64,000 nucleotides of DNA from Paenibacillus zeisoli (GCF_003994465.1 NZ_RZNX01000014.1:1-64000), one strand, 5' to 3'; shown: positions 40,273 to 52,060, counted from the stretch's first letter. Notes: a model not told the origin generated them from the letters alone. Program-made: numbers and translations.

Positions 40273-40938
40273 GTGGGCCAAAAGGTAAATCCCGTCGGAT
40301 TGCGGGTAGGTATTATCCGTGATTGGGAATCTAAATGGTATGCAGGTAAAGATTTTGGTGATCTTCTTATGGAAGACGTTAAAATTCGTGAACACTTAAA
40401 AGGCAAATTGAAAGAATCTGCTGTATCTCGTGTTGAAATCGAGAGAGCAGCTAACCGTGTGAATGTAACTATCCACACTGCGAAGCCGGGTATGGTTATC
40501 GGTAAAGGCGGTTCTGAAGTTGAGAACATTCGTAACGAAATCACTCAAATCGCAGGCGGTAAGAAAGTTCACATCAATATCTCTGAAATTAAACACCCTG
40601 AACTGGATGCAATTCTAGTCGCAGAAAGCATTGCTCAACAATTGGAACGTCGTGTTTCCTTCCGTCGTGCATTGAAACAAGCGATTCAAAGAACTATGCG
40701 TTCCGGCGCTAAAGGGATTAAAACAGCAGTAAGCGGCCGTCTTGGCGGTGCTGAAATTGCTCGTTCAGAAGGCTACAGTGAAGGAACTGTTCCACTTCAT
40801 ACACTTCGTGCTGACATCGACTATGGTACAGCTGAAGCACATACAACTTACGGCCGTATCGGCGTAAAAGTATGGATCTACCGTGGAGAGGTTCTTCCTC
40901 CAGCTAAGAAGCAAGCTGCTCAGGAAGGAGGCAACTAA
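40273..40938 (+). CDS. rpsC: 30S ribosomal protein S3
   Basis: S3 forms the mRNA entry site and helicase of the 30S. It is 221 aa, with the KH domain [18 protein letters not shown]. The start is GTG 40273 ([18 protein letters not shown]), 8 nt after AAGGAGGG. The frame opens further upstream inside rplV, but that part is not the S3 N-terminus. Confidence 0.97.
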   Translation: MGQKVNPVGLRVGIIRDWESKWYAGKDFGDLLMEDVKIREHLKGKLKESAVSRVEIERAANRVNVTIHTAKPGMVIGKGGSEVENIRNEITQIAGGKKVHINISEIKHPELDAILVAESIAQQLERRVSFRRALKQAIQRTMRSGAKGIKTAVSGRLGGAEIARSEGYSEGTVPLHTLRADIDYGTAEAHTTYGRIGVKVWIYRGEVLPPAKKQAAQEGGN

Positions 40939-40940
40939 TC

Positions 40941-41375
40941 ATGTTGGTACCTAAACGTGTAAAACACCGCAAACAACAACGCGGTAGTTTGAGAGGTCAA
41001 GCTAAAGGCGGCACTGAACTTAACTTCGGTGAATACGGTCTTCAAGCAACTGAGCCATCTTGGATTACGAACCGTCAGATCGAAGCGGCTCGTATTGCCA
41101 TGACGCGTTACATCAAACGTGGTGGTAAAGTTTGGATCAAGATTTTCCCAGATAAGCCTATTACTCAAAAGCCTCTTGAGGTTCGTATGGGTAGTGGTAA
41201 AGGTAACGTTGAGAAATGGGTTGCAGTTGTGAAACCAGGTAAGATCATGTTTGAACTTGCTGGTGTATCGGAGGAAATCGCACGCGAAGCGATGCGTCTT
41301 GCCGCTCACAAACTGCCTGTAAAAACTAAGTTTGTGAAACGTGAAGAATTGGGTGGTGAAGCAAATGAAAGCTAA
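40941..41375 (+). CDS. rplP: 50S ribosomal protein L16
   Basis: L16 positions tRNA in the A and P sites. It is 144 aa, with [20 protein letters not shown] at the start and the [19 protein letters not shown] loop. It starts 2 nt after the rpsC stop, with AGGAGG inside the rpsC end, and its 3' end overlaps rpmC by 11 nt. Confidence 0.97.
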   Translation: MLVPKRVKHRKQQRGSLRGQAKGGTELNFGEYGLQATEPSWITNRQIEAARIAMTRYIKRGGKVWIKIFPDKPITQKPLEVRMGSGKGNVEKWVAVVKPGKIMFELAGVSEEIAREAMRLAAHKLPVKTKFVKREELGGEANES

Positions 41376-41565
41376 TGAACTTCGCAACTTAACCACTGTT
41401 GAGATAGAACAAAAAATCACTGGATTCAAAGAAGAACTTTTCAACCTGCGTTTTCAACTGGCTACTGGCCAGCTTGACAACCCAACTAGAATCCGTGACG
41501 TGCGCAAGGATATAGCTCGTGCTAAAACCATTTTACATGAGAGAGCACTTGGCATAACTAGCTAA
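41365..41565 (+). CDS. rpmC: 50S ribosomal protein L29
   Basis: L29 is a two-helix protein at the tunnel exit. From ATG 41365 it is 66 aa and begins [18 protein letters not shown], matching the family. It overlaps the rplP end by 11 nt, with GGGTGGTG at 41351-41358 as ribosome binding site. Confidence 0.96.
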   Translation: MKANELRNLTTVEIEQKITGFKEELFNLRFQLATGQLDNPTRIRDVRKDIARAKTILHERALGITS

Positions 41566-41618
41566 TTATCAAAGTGCAGCTTCAATAGCAGTGCTTGAAA
41601 TCAGGAAGGAGGCTAACC

Positions 41619-41882
41619 ATGAGCGAACGTAATACTCGTAAAGTTCAAATTGGTAAAGTCGTCAGCGACAAAATGGATAAAACCATCGTAGTAGCTGTTG
41701 AAACCTACAAAAAGCATGATTTGTACCATAAACGTATTAAGCATACTAAGAAATTCAAAGCACATGATGAGAACAATACAGCGAAGATTGGTGATACTGT
41801 GAAAATCACAGAAACTCGCCCGCTTTCCAAAGATAAACGCTGGAGACTGACTGAAGTCGTAGAACAAGCGGTTATTATCTAA
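41619..41882 (+). CDS. rpsQ: 30S ribosomal protein S17
   Basis: S17 is a primary 16S rRNA binder. It is 87 aa from ATG 41619 ([19 protein letters not shown]), 6 nt after AAGGAGGC. It has the OB-fold motif [17 protein letters not shown]. The frame stays open upstream without a ribosome binding site, so the shorter start is used. Confidence 0.97.
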   Translation: MSERNTRKVQIGKVVSDKMDKTIVVAVETYKKHDLYHKRIKHTKKFKAHDENNTAKIGDTVKITETRPLSKDKRWRLTEVVEQAVII

Positions 41883-41919
41883 TTGAACTCGTTAGTGAAG
41901 TTGAAAGGAGGAAATTAGA

Positions 41920-42288
41920 ATGATTCAACCATTTACTCGTTTGCACGTTGCTGATAACTCTGGAGCGAAGGAATTGATGTGTATCCGCGTTCTGGGTGGT
42001 ACTGGTCGTCGTACTGCTCAAATCGGTGATTTGATCGTTTGCTCTGTGAAACAAGCAACACCAGGCGGCGTTGTCAAAAAGGGTGATGTAGTAAGAGCGG
42101 TAGTAGTTCGCACTAAGCGTTCTGTTCGCCGTAAAGATGGTTCTTACATCGCTTTTGATGAGAATGCAGCTGTAGTAGTGAAAGATGACAAGAGCCCACG
42201 TGGTACTCGTATTTTCGGACCTGTTGCTCGCGAACTTCGTGATAGAGATTTCATGAAAATCGTTTCCTTGGCTCCGGAAGTTATCTAA
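41920..42288 (+). CDS. rplN: 50S ribosomal protein L14
   Basis: L14 forms an intersubunit bridge and binds the silencing factor RsfS. It is 122 aa, starts [20 protein letters not shown] and has the [21 protein letters not shown]-terminal motif. The ATG follows AAAGGAGGAAA. Confidence 0.98.
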   Translation: MIQPFTRLHVADNSGAKELMCIRVLGGTGRRTAQIGDLIVCSVKQATPGGVVKKGDVVRAVVVRTKRSVRRKDGSYIAFDENAAVVVKDDKSPRGTRIFGPVARELRDRDFMKIVSLAPEVI

Positions 42289-42332
42289 ATAAAGTTAGTC
42301 CCTTATATCCATGCAACCGGGAGGTGTAACAA

Positions 42333-42686
42333 ATGCCTAGATTGAAAAAGATTCTGGAGTCTCACAACAATAAACTGCACGTCAAAAAAGACGATACGGT
42401 TATCGTGATTAGTGGTAAAGATAAAGGCAAAAAAGGCCGTGTCATCGCCGCTTATCCTCGTGAGAACCGTGTGCTTGTGGAAGGCGTGAACATGGTTAAG
42501 AAACACCAAAAACCAAATCAACTTAACCCACAAGGCGGAATTATTGAACAAGAAGCTCCGATTCACGCATCGAACGTTATGCATGTCGATCCAAAGAGCG
42601 GAAAAGTAACTCGTATCGGTTACAAAGTATTGGATAACGGCAAAAAAGTTCGTGTAGCTAAGAAATCCGGAGAAGTGATCGACTAA
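42333..42686 (+). CDS. rplX: 50S ribosomal protein L24
   Basis: L24 starts assembly of the 50S. It is 117 aa, with a KOW motif ([18 protein letters not shown]) and [19 protein letters not shown]. The ATG follows CGGGAGGTG. The few residues before the KOW motif are normal for the family. Confidence 0.97.
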   Translation: MPRLKKILESHNNKLHVKKDDTVIVISGKDKGKKGRVIAAYPRENRVLVEGVNMVKKHQKPNQLNPQGGIIEQEAPIHASNVMHVDPKSGKVTRIGYKVLDNGKKVRVAKKSGEVID

Positions 42687-42718
42687 TCCAGCATTGAATG
42701 AAAGGAGGTCCATGATTC

Positions 42719-43261
42719 ATGGCAGCAAGATTGAAAGAACGTTATTTGAATGAAGTTTCCCCAGCTTTGGTTCAAAAGTTTAACTATACAACAGTTATGC
42801 AAGTGCCAAAAATCGAGAAGGTAGTTATCAACATGGGTGTTGGTGACGCTGTATCTAACTCGAAAGTGCTTGATTCTGCGGTAAATGATCTGCAGTTGAT
42901 CTCTGGTCAAAAGCCAGTAATCACTCGTGCGAAGAAATCCATTGCCGGATTTAAACTTCGTGAGAACATGCCAATCGGTGTGAAAGTAACACTTCGCGGT
43001 GAGCGTATGTACTACTTCCTCGACAAGCTGTTCAATGTAACTCTTCCACGTGTACGTGACTTCCACGGTGTATCAAACAAAGCGTTTGACGGACGTGGTA
43101 ACTACACACTCGGCCTCAAGGAACAATTGATCTTCCCTGAGATCGAATATGATAAAGTTGACAAAGTGCGCGGTATGGATATCGTAATCGTAACTACGGC
43201 TAAAACTGATGAAGAGTCCCGCGAATTGCTGACTCAACTCGGAATGCCTTTTGTAAAGTAA
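42719..43261 (+). CDS. rplE: 50S ribosomal protein L5
   Basis: L5 binds 5S rRNA and helps build the central protuberance. It is 180 aa, with [15 protein letters not shown] and [20 protein letters not shown]. The ATG follows AAAGGAGGTCCATGATTC; an ATG within that spacer (42712) is out of frame. Confidence 0.98.
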   Translation: MAARLKERYLNEVSPALVQKFNYTTVMQVPKIEKVVINMGVGDAVSNSKVLDSAVNDLQLISGQKPVITRAKKSIAGFKLRENMPIGVKVTLRGERMYYFLDKLFNVTLPRVRDFHGVSNKAFDGRGNYTLGLKEQLIFPEIEYDKVDKVRGMDIVIVTTAKTDEESRELLTQLGMPFVK

Positions 43262-43306
43262 GGAAAAATTCGATTCTTGGAATCGATTCGGGAGGTGTCA
43301 GGCTAA

Positions 43307-43492
43307 GTGGCAAAAACTTCAATGAAAGTTAAACAACAACGCACACCTAAGTTTAAAGTACGTGCATACACACGTTGCGAGCGTTGTGGTCGTCCACATT
43401 CGGTGCTGCAAAAATATAAAATCTGCAGAATTTGTTTCCGTGAATTAGCTTATAAAGGCCAGATCCCTGGCGTGAAAAAAGCAAGCTGGTAA
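43307..43492 (+). CDS. rpsN: 30S ribosomal protein S14, zinc type
   Basis: A 61-aa zinc-dependent (type Z) S14. C24/C27 and C40/C43 form the metal site. The start is GTG 43307, 11 nt after GGAGGT. A 7-bp hairpin (TCGATTC-TTG-GAATCGA) just upstream might tune its translation. Confidence 0.97.
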   Translation: MAKTSMKVKQQRTPKFKVRAYTRCERCGRPHSVLQKYKICRICFRELAYKGQIPGVKKASW

Positions 43493-43523
43493 ACAATCAA
43501 CAACGGGAAGGAGGTTTACACGA

Positions 43524-43922
43524 ATGACTATGTCAGATCCAATTGCTGATATGCTTACACGTATTCGTAACGCGAATGTAGTGCGTCACGAAACTGTGGA
43601 AATGCCTGCATCTACGATCAAAAAACAAATCGCTGAAATCTTGAAGCGTGAAGGTTTTATCCGTGATGCAGAATATATCGATGACAATAAACAAGGGATT
43701 ATCCGCATTTTCTTGAAATACGGGTCCAATAACGAGCGTGTTATTTCCGGATTGAAAAGAATTAGTAAGCCTGGCCTTCGCGTGTACACGAAGAGCAATG
43801 AAGTTCCTCGTGTCCTCGGCGGTTTGGGTATTGCGATCATCTCCACATCCAAGGGAGTTATGACCGACAAAGAAGCTCGTCAATCCAAAGCTGGCGGCGA
43901 AGTTGTCTGCTACGTTTGGTAA
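43524..43922 (+). CDS. rpsH: 30S ribosomal protein S8
   Basis: S8 binds helix 21 of 16S rRNA and, in E. coli, represses the spc operon. It is 132 aa, starts [18 protein letters not shown] and ends with GGEVVCYVW. The ATG follows AAGGAGGTTTAC by a normal gap. Confidence 0.98.
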   Translation: MTMSDPIADMLTRIRNANVVRHETVEMPASTIKKQIAEILKREGFIRDAEYIDDNKQGIIRIFLKYGSNNERVISGLKRISKPGLRVYTKSNEVPRVLGGLGIAIISTSKGVMTDKEARQSKAGGEVVCYVW

Positions 43923-43952
43923 TTAAAGTCACAAAACAAGGAGGTGCAGCAA

Positions 43953-44495
43953 ATGTCTCGTATTGGTCGCAAACCAATAAATGTACCAAGTGGTGTTGAT
44001 ATCAAAGTTGATAACACCGTGATTACGGTAAAAGGACCTAAAGGTACTTTGACTCGTGAACTTCATAAGGACATGAAAGTAACTGTTGAAGAGAACCAAA
44101 TCACAGTTGAACGTCCTTCCGATAATAAACTTCACCGTTCCCTTCATGGCACAACGCGTAGCGTTGTTAGCAACATGGTGAGCGGCGTAACCGACGGTTT
44201 CTCTAAAAACCTTGAATTGGTTGGGGTTGGATACCGTGCAAGCAAATCTGGTGACAAGATCGTCCTGAACGTGGGTTACTCCCACCCGGTTGAAATTTCT
44301 CCGGAACCAGGCATCGAATTTGAAGTTCCTGCTAACACAAAGATCATCGTTAAAGGAATTGATAAAGAGCGCGTAGGTGCATACGCTGCTAAAATCCGTT
44401 CCGTACGCGAACCTGAACCTTACAAAGGTAAAGGGATCAAGTATGAAGGCGAACGTATTATTCGTAAAGAAGGTAAAGCTGGTAAGAAGAAGTAA
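43953..44495 (+). CDS. rplF: 50S ribosomal protein L6
   Basis: L6 lies near the sarcin-ricin loop. It is 180 aa from ATG 43953 ([19 protein letters not shown]), with two repeated domains and the [17 protein letters not shown] end. AAGGAGGTG precedes it by 7 nt. Confidence 0.97.
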   Translation: MSRIGRKPINVPSGVDIKVDNTVITVKGPKGTLTRELHKDMKVTVEENQITVERPSDNKLHRSLHGTTRSVVSNMVSGVTDGFSKNLELVGVGYRASKSGDKIVLNVGYSHPVEISPEPGIEFEVPANTKIIVKGIDKERVGAYAAKIRSVREPEPYKGKGIKYEGERIIRKEGKAGKKK

Positions 44496-44575
44496 GCTTC
44501 TTAATTCAGTTAACCCGATTGCGGCTTGAATTGAAACAGCTTGTATGGTAAACCGAAGGGAGTGAAATGGAAGTC

Positions 44576-44944
44576 ATGATTACAAAAGCGGATAAAAACA
44601 AAGCGCGTCTGAAAAGACACCTGCGTGTGCGTAAAAAAATCCAAGGAACGGCTGAACGTCCAAGACTAAACGTATACCGTTCTTCCAAACATATCTATGC
44701 TCAACTGATCGATGACGTAGCAGGCGTAACTCTTGTGTCTGCTTCTACAGTTGATAAAGAGCTTAGCGCTAATGTTAAAAATGGCGGTAGTGTTGAGTCT
44801 GCTCGTCAAGTTGGAGAACTCATCGCTAAACGTGCTCAAGATAAAAACGTTAAAAACGTGGTATTCGACCGCGGAGGTTACTTGTACCATGGACGGATTC
44901 AAGCTTTGGCTGATGCAGCTCGCGAAGCTGGACTTGAATTCTAA
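44576..44944 (+). CDS. rplR: 50S ribosomal protein L18
   Basis: L18 binds 5S rRNA. I use ATG 44576 ([18 protein letters not shown]), giving 122 aa, because it matches the usual L18 start. ATG 44567 would add three residues and lies closer (4 nt) to GGGAG at 44558-44562, so the true start is uncertain. The family end [10 protein letters not shown] is present. Confidence 0.94.
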   Translation: MITKADKNKARLKRHLRVRKKIQGTAERPRLNVYRSSKHIYAQLIDDVAGVTLVSASTVDKELSANVKNGGSVESARQVGELIAKRAQDKNVKNVVFDRGGYLYHGRIQALADAAREAGLEF

Positions 44945-44971
44945 GACTATTTCTAAAAGGAGGTTAACGAC

Positions 44972-45469
44972 TTGCGTGTAGATCCTAACGCTTTAGAACT
45001 GACTGAAAGAGTTGTAAATATTAATCGTGTAGCTAAAGTTGTAAAGGGCGGACGTCGTTTTAGTTTCAGCGCACTGGTAGTTGTCGGTGACGGCAATGGC
45101 TGGGTTGGTGCTGGTATCGGTAAAGCAGGCGAAGTTCCAGATGCAATTCGCAAAGGTATTGAAGATGCGAAGAAGAACCTGGTACACGTTCCCCTGGTTG
45201 GAACGACTATTCCTCACCTTGTGACCGGACACTTTGGTGCCGGCCGCGTTCTCTTGAAGCCGGCATCGGAAGGTACCGGAGTTATCGCTGGCGGTCCAGT
45301 TCGTGCAGTTCTTGAACTTGCTGGTGTTGGCGACATTTTGACAAAATCCCTAGGTTCTTCGAATTCCATGAACATGGTCAACGCGACTTTGGAGGGCTTG
45401 TCCCGTCTGAAGCGTGCTGAAGATGTTGCGAAATTGCGCGGCAAAACCGTCGAAGAACTTCTCGGTTAA
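44972..45469 (+). CDS. rpsE: 30S ribosomal protein S5
   Basis: S5 takes part in accuracy and mRNA unwinding. It is 165 aa from TTG 44972 ([18 protein letters not shown]), which lies 9 nt after AAAGGAGG. The loop [20 protein letters not shown], where spectinomycin-resistance changes occur, looks normal. Confidence 0.96.
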   Translation: MRVDPNALELTERVVNINRVAKVVKGGRRFSFSALVVVGDGNGWVGAGIGKAGEVPDAIRKGIEDAKKNLVHVPLVGTTIPHLVTGHFGAGRVLLKPASEGTGVIAGGPVRAVLELAGVGDILTKSLGSSNSMNMVNATLEGLSRLKRAEDVAKLRGKTVEELLG

Positions 45470-45482
45470 GGAGGGAATCTAA

Positions 45483-45668
45483 ATGGCAAAACTTCAAATT
45501 ACCCTCGTACGGAGTTTGATTGGCCGTCCAGAAGACCAACGTACAACCGTTAACACTTTGGGACTTCGCAAAATCAATCAACAAGTAGTTCACAATGACA
45601 ACGCAGCTATTCGTGGCATGGTTAACAAAGTGACTCACTTGGTATCTGTACAAGAAATTCAAGACTAA
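45483..45668 (+). CDS. rpmD: 50S ribosomal protein L30
   Basis: A 61-aa L30 beginning [20 protein letters not shown] with the [19 protein letters not shown] motif. The ATG follows TAAGGAGGGAATCTA, which overlaps the end of rpsE. Normal length for the family. Confidence 0.97.
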   Translation: MAKLQITLVRSLIGRPEDQRTTVNTLGLRKINQQVVHNDNAAIRGMVNKVTHLVSVQEIQD

Positions 45669-45713
45669 GACATATAGATTCAGCTTACAATTATGAAGGA
45701 GGTGCAACGAACG

Positions 45714-46154
45714 ATGAAGTTACATGAGCTTTCCCCAGCTCCTGGTTCCCGCAAAGAGCGCAAACGCGTAGGACGCGGTACCAGCAGCGGCATGGGTAAA
45801 ACATCTGGACGTGGTCACAAAGGTCAAAACGCTCGTTCCGGCGGTGGTGTTCGTCCGGGCTTCGAAGGCGGACAAAACCCGCTCTATCGTCGCTTGCCAA
45901 AACGTGGTTTTGTTAACCCAACCCGTAAAGAGTATGCGATTGTGAACATCGAGGAACTTAACAACTTTGCGGCTGATACAGAAGTTACTCCTGAACTGTT
46001 GTTTGAACAAGGAATCGTTAAGAACGCGAAAAGCGGGATCAAGATTCTTGGCAACGGTGAAGTTACTGTTAAATTGTCTGTTAAAGCAAACAAGTTCTCT
46101 CAATCTGCGGTAGAGAAGATCGAGGCTGCCGGCGGTAAAACCGAGGTGATCTAA
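45714..46154 (+). CDS. rplO: 50S ribosomal protein L15
   Basis: L15 is a late assembly protein of the 50S. It is 146 aa from ATG 45714 ([20 protein letters not shown]) with the Gly/Arg-rich [18 protein letters not shown] segment. AAGGAGGTG lies upstream. Its TAA overlaps the secY ATG (TAATG). Confidence 0.97.
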   Translation: MKLHELSPAPGSRKERKRVGRGTSSGMGKTSGRGHKGQNARSGGGVRPGFEGGQNPLYRRLPKRGFVNPTRKEYAIVNIEELNNFAADTEVTPELLFEQGIVKNAKSGIKILGNGEVTVKLSVKANKFSQSAVEKIEAAGGKTEVI

Positions 46155-47458
46155 TGTTTAAAACCCTCAAGAATATATGGAATGTGAAGGACTTACGCAA
46201 CCGGATTTTGTTTACACTGTTTATTTTCTTGATATACCGGATTGGTACATTCGTACCTGTTCCGGGTGTTAACACAGATGTGTTTACGGCAACAAATCAA
46301 GCAGGTAATGCATTGTTCGGCCTCCTGAACACGTTCTCGGGCGGCGCATTGAAACAATTCTCAATTCTGGCGCTCGGGATCTATCCATATATCACGGCTT
46401 CCATCATCGTTCAACTCCTGTCTATGGATGTCGTTCCGAAGTTAGCGGAATGGGCCAAACAGGGTGAGATGGGGAAAAAGAAATCAGCACAGCTCACACG
46501 TTATTTGACGATTGTGCTAGGTCTGATTCAAGCCTTTGCAATGTCGATCGGATTCAACCGGATCTATGGTACTCAAATGGTTCCAAATGCTACATTTGCG
46601 GACTATGCCTTGATTGCCATCGTGCTTACAGCAGGAACTGCATTCCTGATGTGGCTGGGTGAACAAATCACAGAGAAGGGTATCGGTAATGGTATTTCGC
46701 TGATTATCTTTGCGAGTATTATTGCAGGTATTCCGGGTCACATTCAAAGCTTGGTTAACTCTGATTTCATTGCAGAAGGGCAAACCTTCTTGAATATTGC
46801 AAAATTCATAATCATTGCCTTGGTTGTAGTGCTGATTATTGTCGGTGTTATCTACATCCAACAGGCGATCCGTAAGATCCCGGTACAGTACGCAAAACGG
46901 GTTGTTGGCAACAAGATGTACGGTGGACAAAATACGCATATCCCATTGAAGATCAATGCGGCTGGCGTTATTCCTGTTATCTTTGCTGTATCCCTTCTCC
47001 AGTTCCCAACAATTATTGCTGGTTTCTGGTCTACGCATGCTTGGGCTCAGTGGATTATCGACAATTTCTCAATGCAGAAAGCTGCACCTCTTGCTATGGT
47101 GCTGTATGTCATAATGATTATTGGTTTTACGTTCTTCTACACCTTTGTTCAAATGAATCCGACTCAGATGGCGGATCAAATGAAGAAGAACGGAGGCTAT
47201 ATTCCGGGAGTTCGTCCAGGAAAAACAACGGCTACTTACCTCACTCGTGTTATGACACGTTTGACAATGACCGGTGCGATCTTCCTGGCACTGATTTCAC
47301 TACTTCCGATAGCCTTAGGCTCATGGGCTGGACTACCTAGCTCAATTCAAATTGGAGGTACATCTCTTCTAATCGTTGTCGGCGTTGCACTTGATACGAT
47401 GAAGACGATCGAAAGCCAATTGATGAAGCGCCATTACAAAGGGTTTATTAATAAGTAG
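46154..47458 (+). CDS. secY: Preprotein translocase subunit SecY
   Basis: The protein-conducting channel of the Sec system, working with SecE (19859-20050). The 434-aa protein has ten hydrophobic spans, with FVPVPGVNTDVF in the first external loop, ALGIYPYITASIIVQLL as plug/TM2 region, and PGVRPGKTTATYLTRVMTRL in the cytosolic loop that contacts SecA. The start overlaps rplO, so it is coupled to it, as in most bacteria. Confidence 0.97.
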   Translation: MFKTLKNIWNVKDLRNRILFTLFIFLIYRIGTFVPVPGVNTDVFTATNQAGNALFGLLNTFSGGALKQFSILALGIYPYITASIIVQLLSMDVVPKLAEWAKQGEMGKKKSAQLTRYLTIVLGLIQAFAMSIGFNRIYGTQMVPNATFADYALIAIVLTAGTAFLMWLGEQITEKGIGNGISLIIFASIIAGIPGHIQSLVNSDFIAEGQTFLNIAKFIIIALVVVLIIVGVIYIQQAIRKIPVQYAKRVVGNKMYGGQNTHIPLKINAAGVIPVIFAVSLLQFPTIIAGFWSTHAWAQWIIDNFSMQKAAPLAMVLYVIMIIGFTFFYTFVQMNPTQMADQMKKNGGYIPGVRPGKTTATYLTRVMTRLTMTGAIFLALISLLPIALGSWAGLPSSIQIGGTSLLIVVGVALDTMKTIESQLMKRHYKGFINK

Positions 47459-47486
47459 GCGATAGGTTCCGGCCGGGCTCTTTTAG

Positions 47487-48194
<708 letters not shown>

Positions 48195-48198
48195 CTGA

Positions 48199-48951
48199 AT
48201 GATCATTTGTAAATCCGAAACGGAACTTGGCTTTATGAGAGAAGCAGGGCGGATCGTTGCGGAAACGCACCGGATCTTGGCACAAGCGATCGAGCCCGGT
48301 ATTACGACGGGAGAACTTGATCAAATCGCTGACAAGTACATTCGGAGTCAAAATGCAGTGCCATCTTTTAAAGACTATAATGGTTTCCCTTACAGCATAT
48401 GCGCTTCGACTAACGAAGAGCTGGTTCATGGATTCCCCGGCAAGCGTAAATTAAACGAAGGCGACATCATCAGTCTTGACATCGGAGCGGAATATAAGGG
48501 TTACCACGGTGACTCGGCTTGGACTTATCCAGTAGGAAAAATTACTGATGAAGTTCAAAAGCTTCTGGATGTAACGGAGCGTTCCCTGTATGCCGGTCTT
48601 GAACTTGTCAAACCGGATGTCCGCTTATTTACAATATCGCATGCGATTCAAAAGGTTATTGAAGATGCAGGCTTTTCTGTTGTCAGAGAGTATGTAGGTC
48701 ATGGGATTGGAGCCAAGCTCCATGAAGAACCTCAGATTCCAAACTACGGAGTTGCCGATCGCGGTCCTAGGCTCAAACCTGGGATGGTGCTTGCAATAGA
48801 ACCGATGGTCAATATCGGAAAGCGTTATGTCAAGACGCTGGAAGATAATTGGACGGTTGTCACGGTTGATGGTTCCTGGTGTGCTCACTTTGAGCATACA
48901 GTAGCTGTCACAGCTGATGGCCTCGAAATTCTTACGAAACTGAATGCGTAG
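48199..48951 (+). CDS. map: Methionine aminopeptidase, type I
   Basis: Removes the initiator Met from new proteins. The five metal ligands are all present: D94, D105, H168, E201 and E232. The motifs are [28 protein letters not shown] and FEHTVAVT. The 250-aa product starts 4 nt after adk, with GAGAGG in the adk end as ribosome binding site. There is no N-terminal SH3-binding or zinc extension. Confidence 0.97.
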   Translation: MIICKSETELGFMREAGRIVAETHRILAQAIEPGITTGELDQIADKYIRSQNAVPSFKDYNGFPYSICASTNEELVHGFPGKRKLNEGDIISLDIGAEYKGYHGDSAWTYPVGKITDEVQKLLDVTERSLYAGLELVKPDVRLFTISHAIQKVIEDAGFSVVREYVGHGIGAKLHEEPQIPNYGVADRGPRLKPGMVLAIEPMVNIGKRYVKTLEDNWTVVTVDGSWCAHFEHTVAVTADGLEILTKLNA

Positions 48952-48961
48952 GTGAACCCTT

Positions 48962-49267
48962 TTGACACACCGCACAGACCCGCAGATCGGTCAAATCGCA
49001 AGAATTCTCAAAGGCAAAGATGCCGGAGGGATCGGAGTTGTTGTAGAGCTTCTGGATGACAAGTTTGTCCGGATCGCCGATGGTAACAAACGAAAGTTTG
49101 ATCAGGCAAAACGGAAGAACATTCAGCATTTAGAATTTCTGGACTTGATTAGCAGCGAAGTTGTTAATAGTTTAAATGAGAGTGGTCGGGTAACAAACGG
49201 CAAATTGCGTCATGCGGTAAGCACGTTTGTTCAATTCGAAACCAAAGCTGAAGAGAAAGGAGACTGA
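48962..49267 (+). CDS. KOW-domain RNA-binding protein (L14e-like)
   Basis: A 101-aa protein with an N-terminal KOW motif (GQIARILKGKDAGGIGVVVE) like ribosomal L14e and L24, followed by a basic helical tail. A similar small gene lies between map and infA in Bacillus (ybzG). Its RNA target is not known to me. The start is TTG 48962, 10 nt after the map stop, with AGGTGA at 48951-48956. It ends 3 nt before infA, so it is coupled within the operon. Confidence 0.88.
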   Translation: MTHRTDPQIGQIARILKGKDAGGIGVVVELLDDKFVRIADGNKRKFDQAKRKNIQHLEFLDLISSEVVNSLNESGRVTNGKLRHAVSTFVQFETKAEEKGD

Positions 49268-49270
49268 CTT

Positions 49271-49486
49271 ATGGCTAAAGAAGATGTCATTGAAGTTGAA
49301 GGAACGGTAATTGAGCCGTTGCCGAATGCTACTTTTAAGGTTGAGCTTGAGAACGGTCATCAGATTCTTGCTCACGTTTCTGGTAAGCTGCGGATGCACT
49401 TTATCCGTATTCTGACAGGGGACAAAGTGGTTATACAGTTATCACCTTATGATTTAACTAAGGGTCGTATAACTTACCGTAAATAG
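49271..49486 (+). CDS. infA: Translation initiation factor IF-1
   Basis: IF-1 blocks the A site of the 30S during initiation. It is 71 aa, a single S1/OB-fold domain with [20 protein letters not shown] and [16 protein letters not shown]. The ribosome binding site AAGGAGA comes from the end of the KOW gene, 3 nt upstream. Confidence 0.98.
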   Translation: MAKEDVIEVEGTVIEPLPNATFKVELENGHQILAHVSGKLRMHFIRILTGDKVVIQLSPYDLTKGRITYRK

Positions 49487-49513
49487 ATTCCATACCGCAT
49501 GAGTATAGTTTCG

Positions 49514-49522
49514 TGGTATGAT
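49514..49522 (+). promoter_or_regulatory. Possible internal promoter before rpmJ
   Basis: An extended -10 (TGG-TATGAT, 49514-49522) without a convincing -35. It lies in the 170-nt gap between infA and rpmJ and could supply extra rpmJ-rpsM-rpsK-rpoA-rplQ transcript. Confidence 0.35.
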
Positions 49523-49647
49523 AGCAAAGTTGGGTTTTATTAATGTGAATTAATGTAAACCATGTTAACAACTTTGGAGGTGGGTTTTGCTTTGTCAAAA
49601 CCAGCCGTATGCTTTCGAAATTAGTTTTACTCAGGTAAAACTTTTAG

Positions 49648-49773
<126 letters not shown>

Positions 49774-49792
49774 GAAGGGGGTGTAGCGTAAA

Positions 49793-50161
49793 ATGGCTCG
49801 TATAGCTGGTGTGGATTTACCACGTGATAAACGCGTTGAGATCGCCTTGACTTACATTTTCGGAATCGGTAAAACGACTTCCCAGAAAATTTTGAGCACA
49901 ACAGGCATCAGCCCGAACACTCGCGTTCGGGATTTGACAGAAGACGAAGTAAGCAAACTCCGGGAATCTATCGACAAAACGGTTAAGGTTGAAGGTGACC
50001 TGCGTCGTGAAATTTCTTTAAATATTAAACGTCTCATCGAGATCGGTTGCTACCGCGGTGTTCGTCATCGTCGTGGATTGCCGGTTCGTGGACAACGTAC
50101 TAAAACGAATGCCCGTACTCGTAAGGGACCTCGTCGTACTGTAGCGAACAAGAAGAAATAA
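49793..50161 (+). CDS. rpsM: 30S ribosomal protein S13
   Basis: S13 forms bridges to the 50S and contacts P-site tRNA. It is 122 aa, starts [20 protein letters not shown] and has the [11 protein letters not shown] helix-hairpin motif and the basic [18 protein letters not shown] tail. The ATG follows AGAAGGGGGTGTAGC. Confidence 0.98.
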   Translation: MARIAGVDLPRDKRVEIALTYIFGIGKTTSQKILSTTGISPNTRVRDLTEDEVSKLRESIDKTVKVEGDLRREISLNIKRLIEIGCYRGVRHRRGLPVRGQRTKTNARTRKGPRRTVANKKK

Positions 50162-50180
50162 GAAGGAGGGATAACAGACA

Positions 50181-50576
50181 ATGGCTAAACCGAAAAAAGT
50201 CGTACGTACTAAACGTCGTGACCGTAAAAATATCGAATCTGGCGTGGCGCACATTCGCTCCACTTTCAACAATACGATCGTTACTATTACGGATCCACAC
50301 GGTAACGCGATCTCTTGGGCAAGTTCTGGTGGTCAAGGGTTCAAAGGTTCCCGTAAATCGACTCCTTTTGCCGCTCAAATGGCTGCGGAAACCGCTGCTA
50401 AAGCTGCAATGGAGCATGGAATGAAGTCCGTTGAAGTCATGGTTAAAGGTCCTGGCGCCGGCCGCGAAGCTGCAATCCGCTCGCTTCAAGCTGCAGGACT
50501 CGAAGTTAACATGATTAAAGACGTTACTCCAGTGCCGCATAATGGATGCCGTCCTCCAAAACGTCGTCGTGTCTAA
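50181..50576 (+). CDS. rpsK: 30S ribosomal protein S11
   Basis: S11 lines the mRNA path on the platform. It is 131 aa, with [20 protein letters not shown], the [14 protein letters not shown] segment and the [11 protein letters not shown] end. The ATG follows AGAAGGAGGG. Confidence 0.98.
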   Translation: MAKPKKVVRTKRRDRKNIESGVAHIRSTFNNTIVTITDPHGNAISWASSGGQGFKGSRKSTPFAAQMAAETAAKAAMEHGMKSVEVMVKGPGAGREAAIRSLQAAGLEVNMIKDVTPVPHNGCRPPKRRRV

Positions 50577-50707
50577 TGAAGTCAACCTCTAGTGTGGTAT
50601 AACCCCGTCGCAACTTGGTAAGAATGGTTGTTTAGGCATACTACATGATAGACTCACAAAAAGGTGACAGTTTCAGAAGAAACGACGTTTCGAAGGAGGG
50701 TATTGCA

Positions 50708-51652
50708 GTGATAGAAATCGAAAAGCCAAAAATTGAGACCGTAGACGTTAACGTGGAAGGCACCTATGGTAAATTTATAGTGGAACCACTTGAGCGTGGA
50801 TATGGAACAACACTCGGCAACTCTTTACGCCGGATTTTGCTCTCCTCGCTTCCAGGTGCAGCGGTAACCTCGGTTCAAATCGATGGTGTTCTGCATGAGT
50901 TCGCTACGATCCCAGGTGTTATGGAAGACGTTACGGAAATCATTCTGAACTTGAAGGCTCTTTCCCTGAAGATTCATTCTGACGAGGAGAAAGTTCTCGA
51001 GATTGATGCTGATGGCGATGGAGCAATCACTGCAGGTGATATCCGTGCAGATAGTGATGTTGAGATTCTGAATCCAGAACTTCACATTGCGACCCTGGCA
51101 CCGGGTTCCAGACTCCACATGCGTATCTTTGCCAATCGCGGTCGTGGTTATGTTCAAGCAGATAAGAACAAACGCGACGATCAACCAATTGGTGTGATAC
51201 CTGTTGATTCTATCTATACTCCGATTTCCCGGGTGAATTACTCCATCGAGAACACACGTGTTGGTCAAGTAACCAACTATGACAAGCTTACGCTTGAAGT
51301 GTGGACTGATGGAAGTATCAGACCGGAAGAAGCGGTTAGCCTCGGTGCTAAAATTTTGACCGAGCACCTTTTCTTGTTCGTGGGTCTCACGGACGAAGCG
51401 AAGGACGCTGAAATCATGGTTGAGAAAGAAGAAGACAAAAAAGAAAAAGTGCTTGAAATGACGATAGAAGAGCTTGATCTTTCCGTTCGTTCTTATAACT
51501 GCCTCAAACGTGCTGGTATTAACACAGTACAAGAGCTGACTACGAAGACTGAAGAAGATATGATGAAAGTCCGTAACCTGGGCCGCAAATCTTTGGAAGA
51601 AGTTCAAGAAAAGCTTGAGGAACTCGGTTTGGGACTCCGTACAGAAGAATAG
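50708..51652 (+). CDS. rpoA: DNA-directed RNA polymerase subunit alpha
   Basis: Alpha dimer assembles the polymerase; its C-terminal domain contacts UP elements and activators. From GTG 50708 ([18 protein letters not shown]) it is 314 aa. The N-terminal domain has [20 protein letters not shown], and the CTD has [19 protein letters not shown] with the DNA-contact residues. GAAGGAGGG lies 7 nt upstream. A longer frame from 50645 is not supported. Confidence 0.97.
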   Translation: MIEIEKPKIETVDVNVEGTYGKFIVEPLERGYGTTLGNSLRRILLSSLPGAAVTSVQIDGVLHEFATIPGVMEDVTEIILNLKALSLKIHSDEEKVLEIDADGDGAITAGDIRADSDVEILNPELHIATLAPGSRLHMRIFANRGRGYVQADKNKRDDQPIGVIPVDSIYTPISRVNYSIENTRVGQVTNYDKLTLEVWTDGSIRPEEAVSLGAKILTEHLFLFVGLTDEAKDAEIMVEKEEDKKEKVLEMTIEELDLSVRSYNCLKRAGINTVQELTTKTEEDMMKVRNLGRKSLEEVQEKLEELGLGLRTEE

Positions 51653-51684
51653 CCTACTAACGTTTAGCAAAGGAGGGGAAAAAC

Positions 51685-52050
51685 ATGGCTTATCAAAAAT
51701 TGGGACGTGATTCCAGCGCTCGTAAGGCATTGTTCCGCGATTTGGTAACAGATTTGTTCTTGTATGAACGTATCCAAACTACTGAAGCAAAAGCGAAAGA
51801 AGTTCGCTCTATTGCGGAAAAACTGATTACGAAAGCAAAACGTGGTGATTTGCACGCTCGTCGTCAAGTAGCTGCGTTTGTACGCCGCGAATCCGTTGAT
51901 GGTGAACAGGATGCAATCCAAAAACTGTTCTCGGAAATCGCAACTCGTTACTCTGAGCGTCCAGGCGGATACACTCGTATCCTGAAACTGGGACCTCGTC
52001 GTGGTGACGGCGCACCTATGGTTTACTTGGAACTGGTAGACCGCGCATAA
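51685..52050 (+). CDS. rplQ: 50S ribosomal protein L17
   Basis: L17 lies at the tunnel exit. It is 121 aa, starting [20 protein letters not shown] and ending VYLELVDRA, with [17 protein letters not shown]. The ATG follows AAAGGAGGGG. It is the last gene of the superoperon; ten bases after it the repeat block begins. Confidence 0.98.
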   Translation: MAYQKLGRDSSARKALFRDLVTDLFLYERIQTTEAKAKEVRSIAEKLITKAKRGDLHARRQVAAFVRRESVDGEQDAIQKLFSEIATRYSERPGGYTRILKLGPRRGDGAPMVYLELVDRA

Positions 52051-52060
52051 TATTTGAGCA

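Noticed and set aside
44993-45500. Spectinomycin-resistance change in rpsE
   Set aside because: The S5 loop matches the normal pattern of other bacteria by eye.
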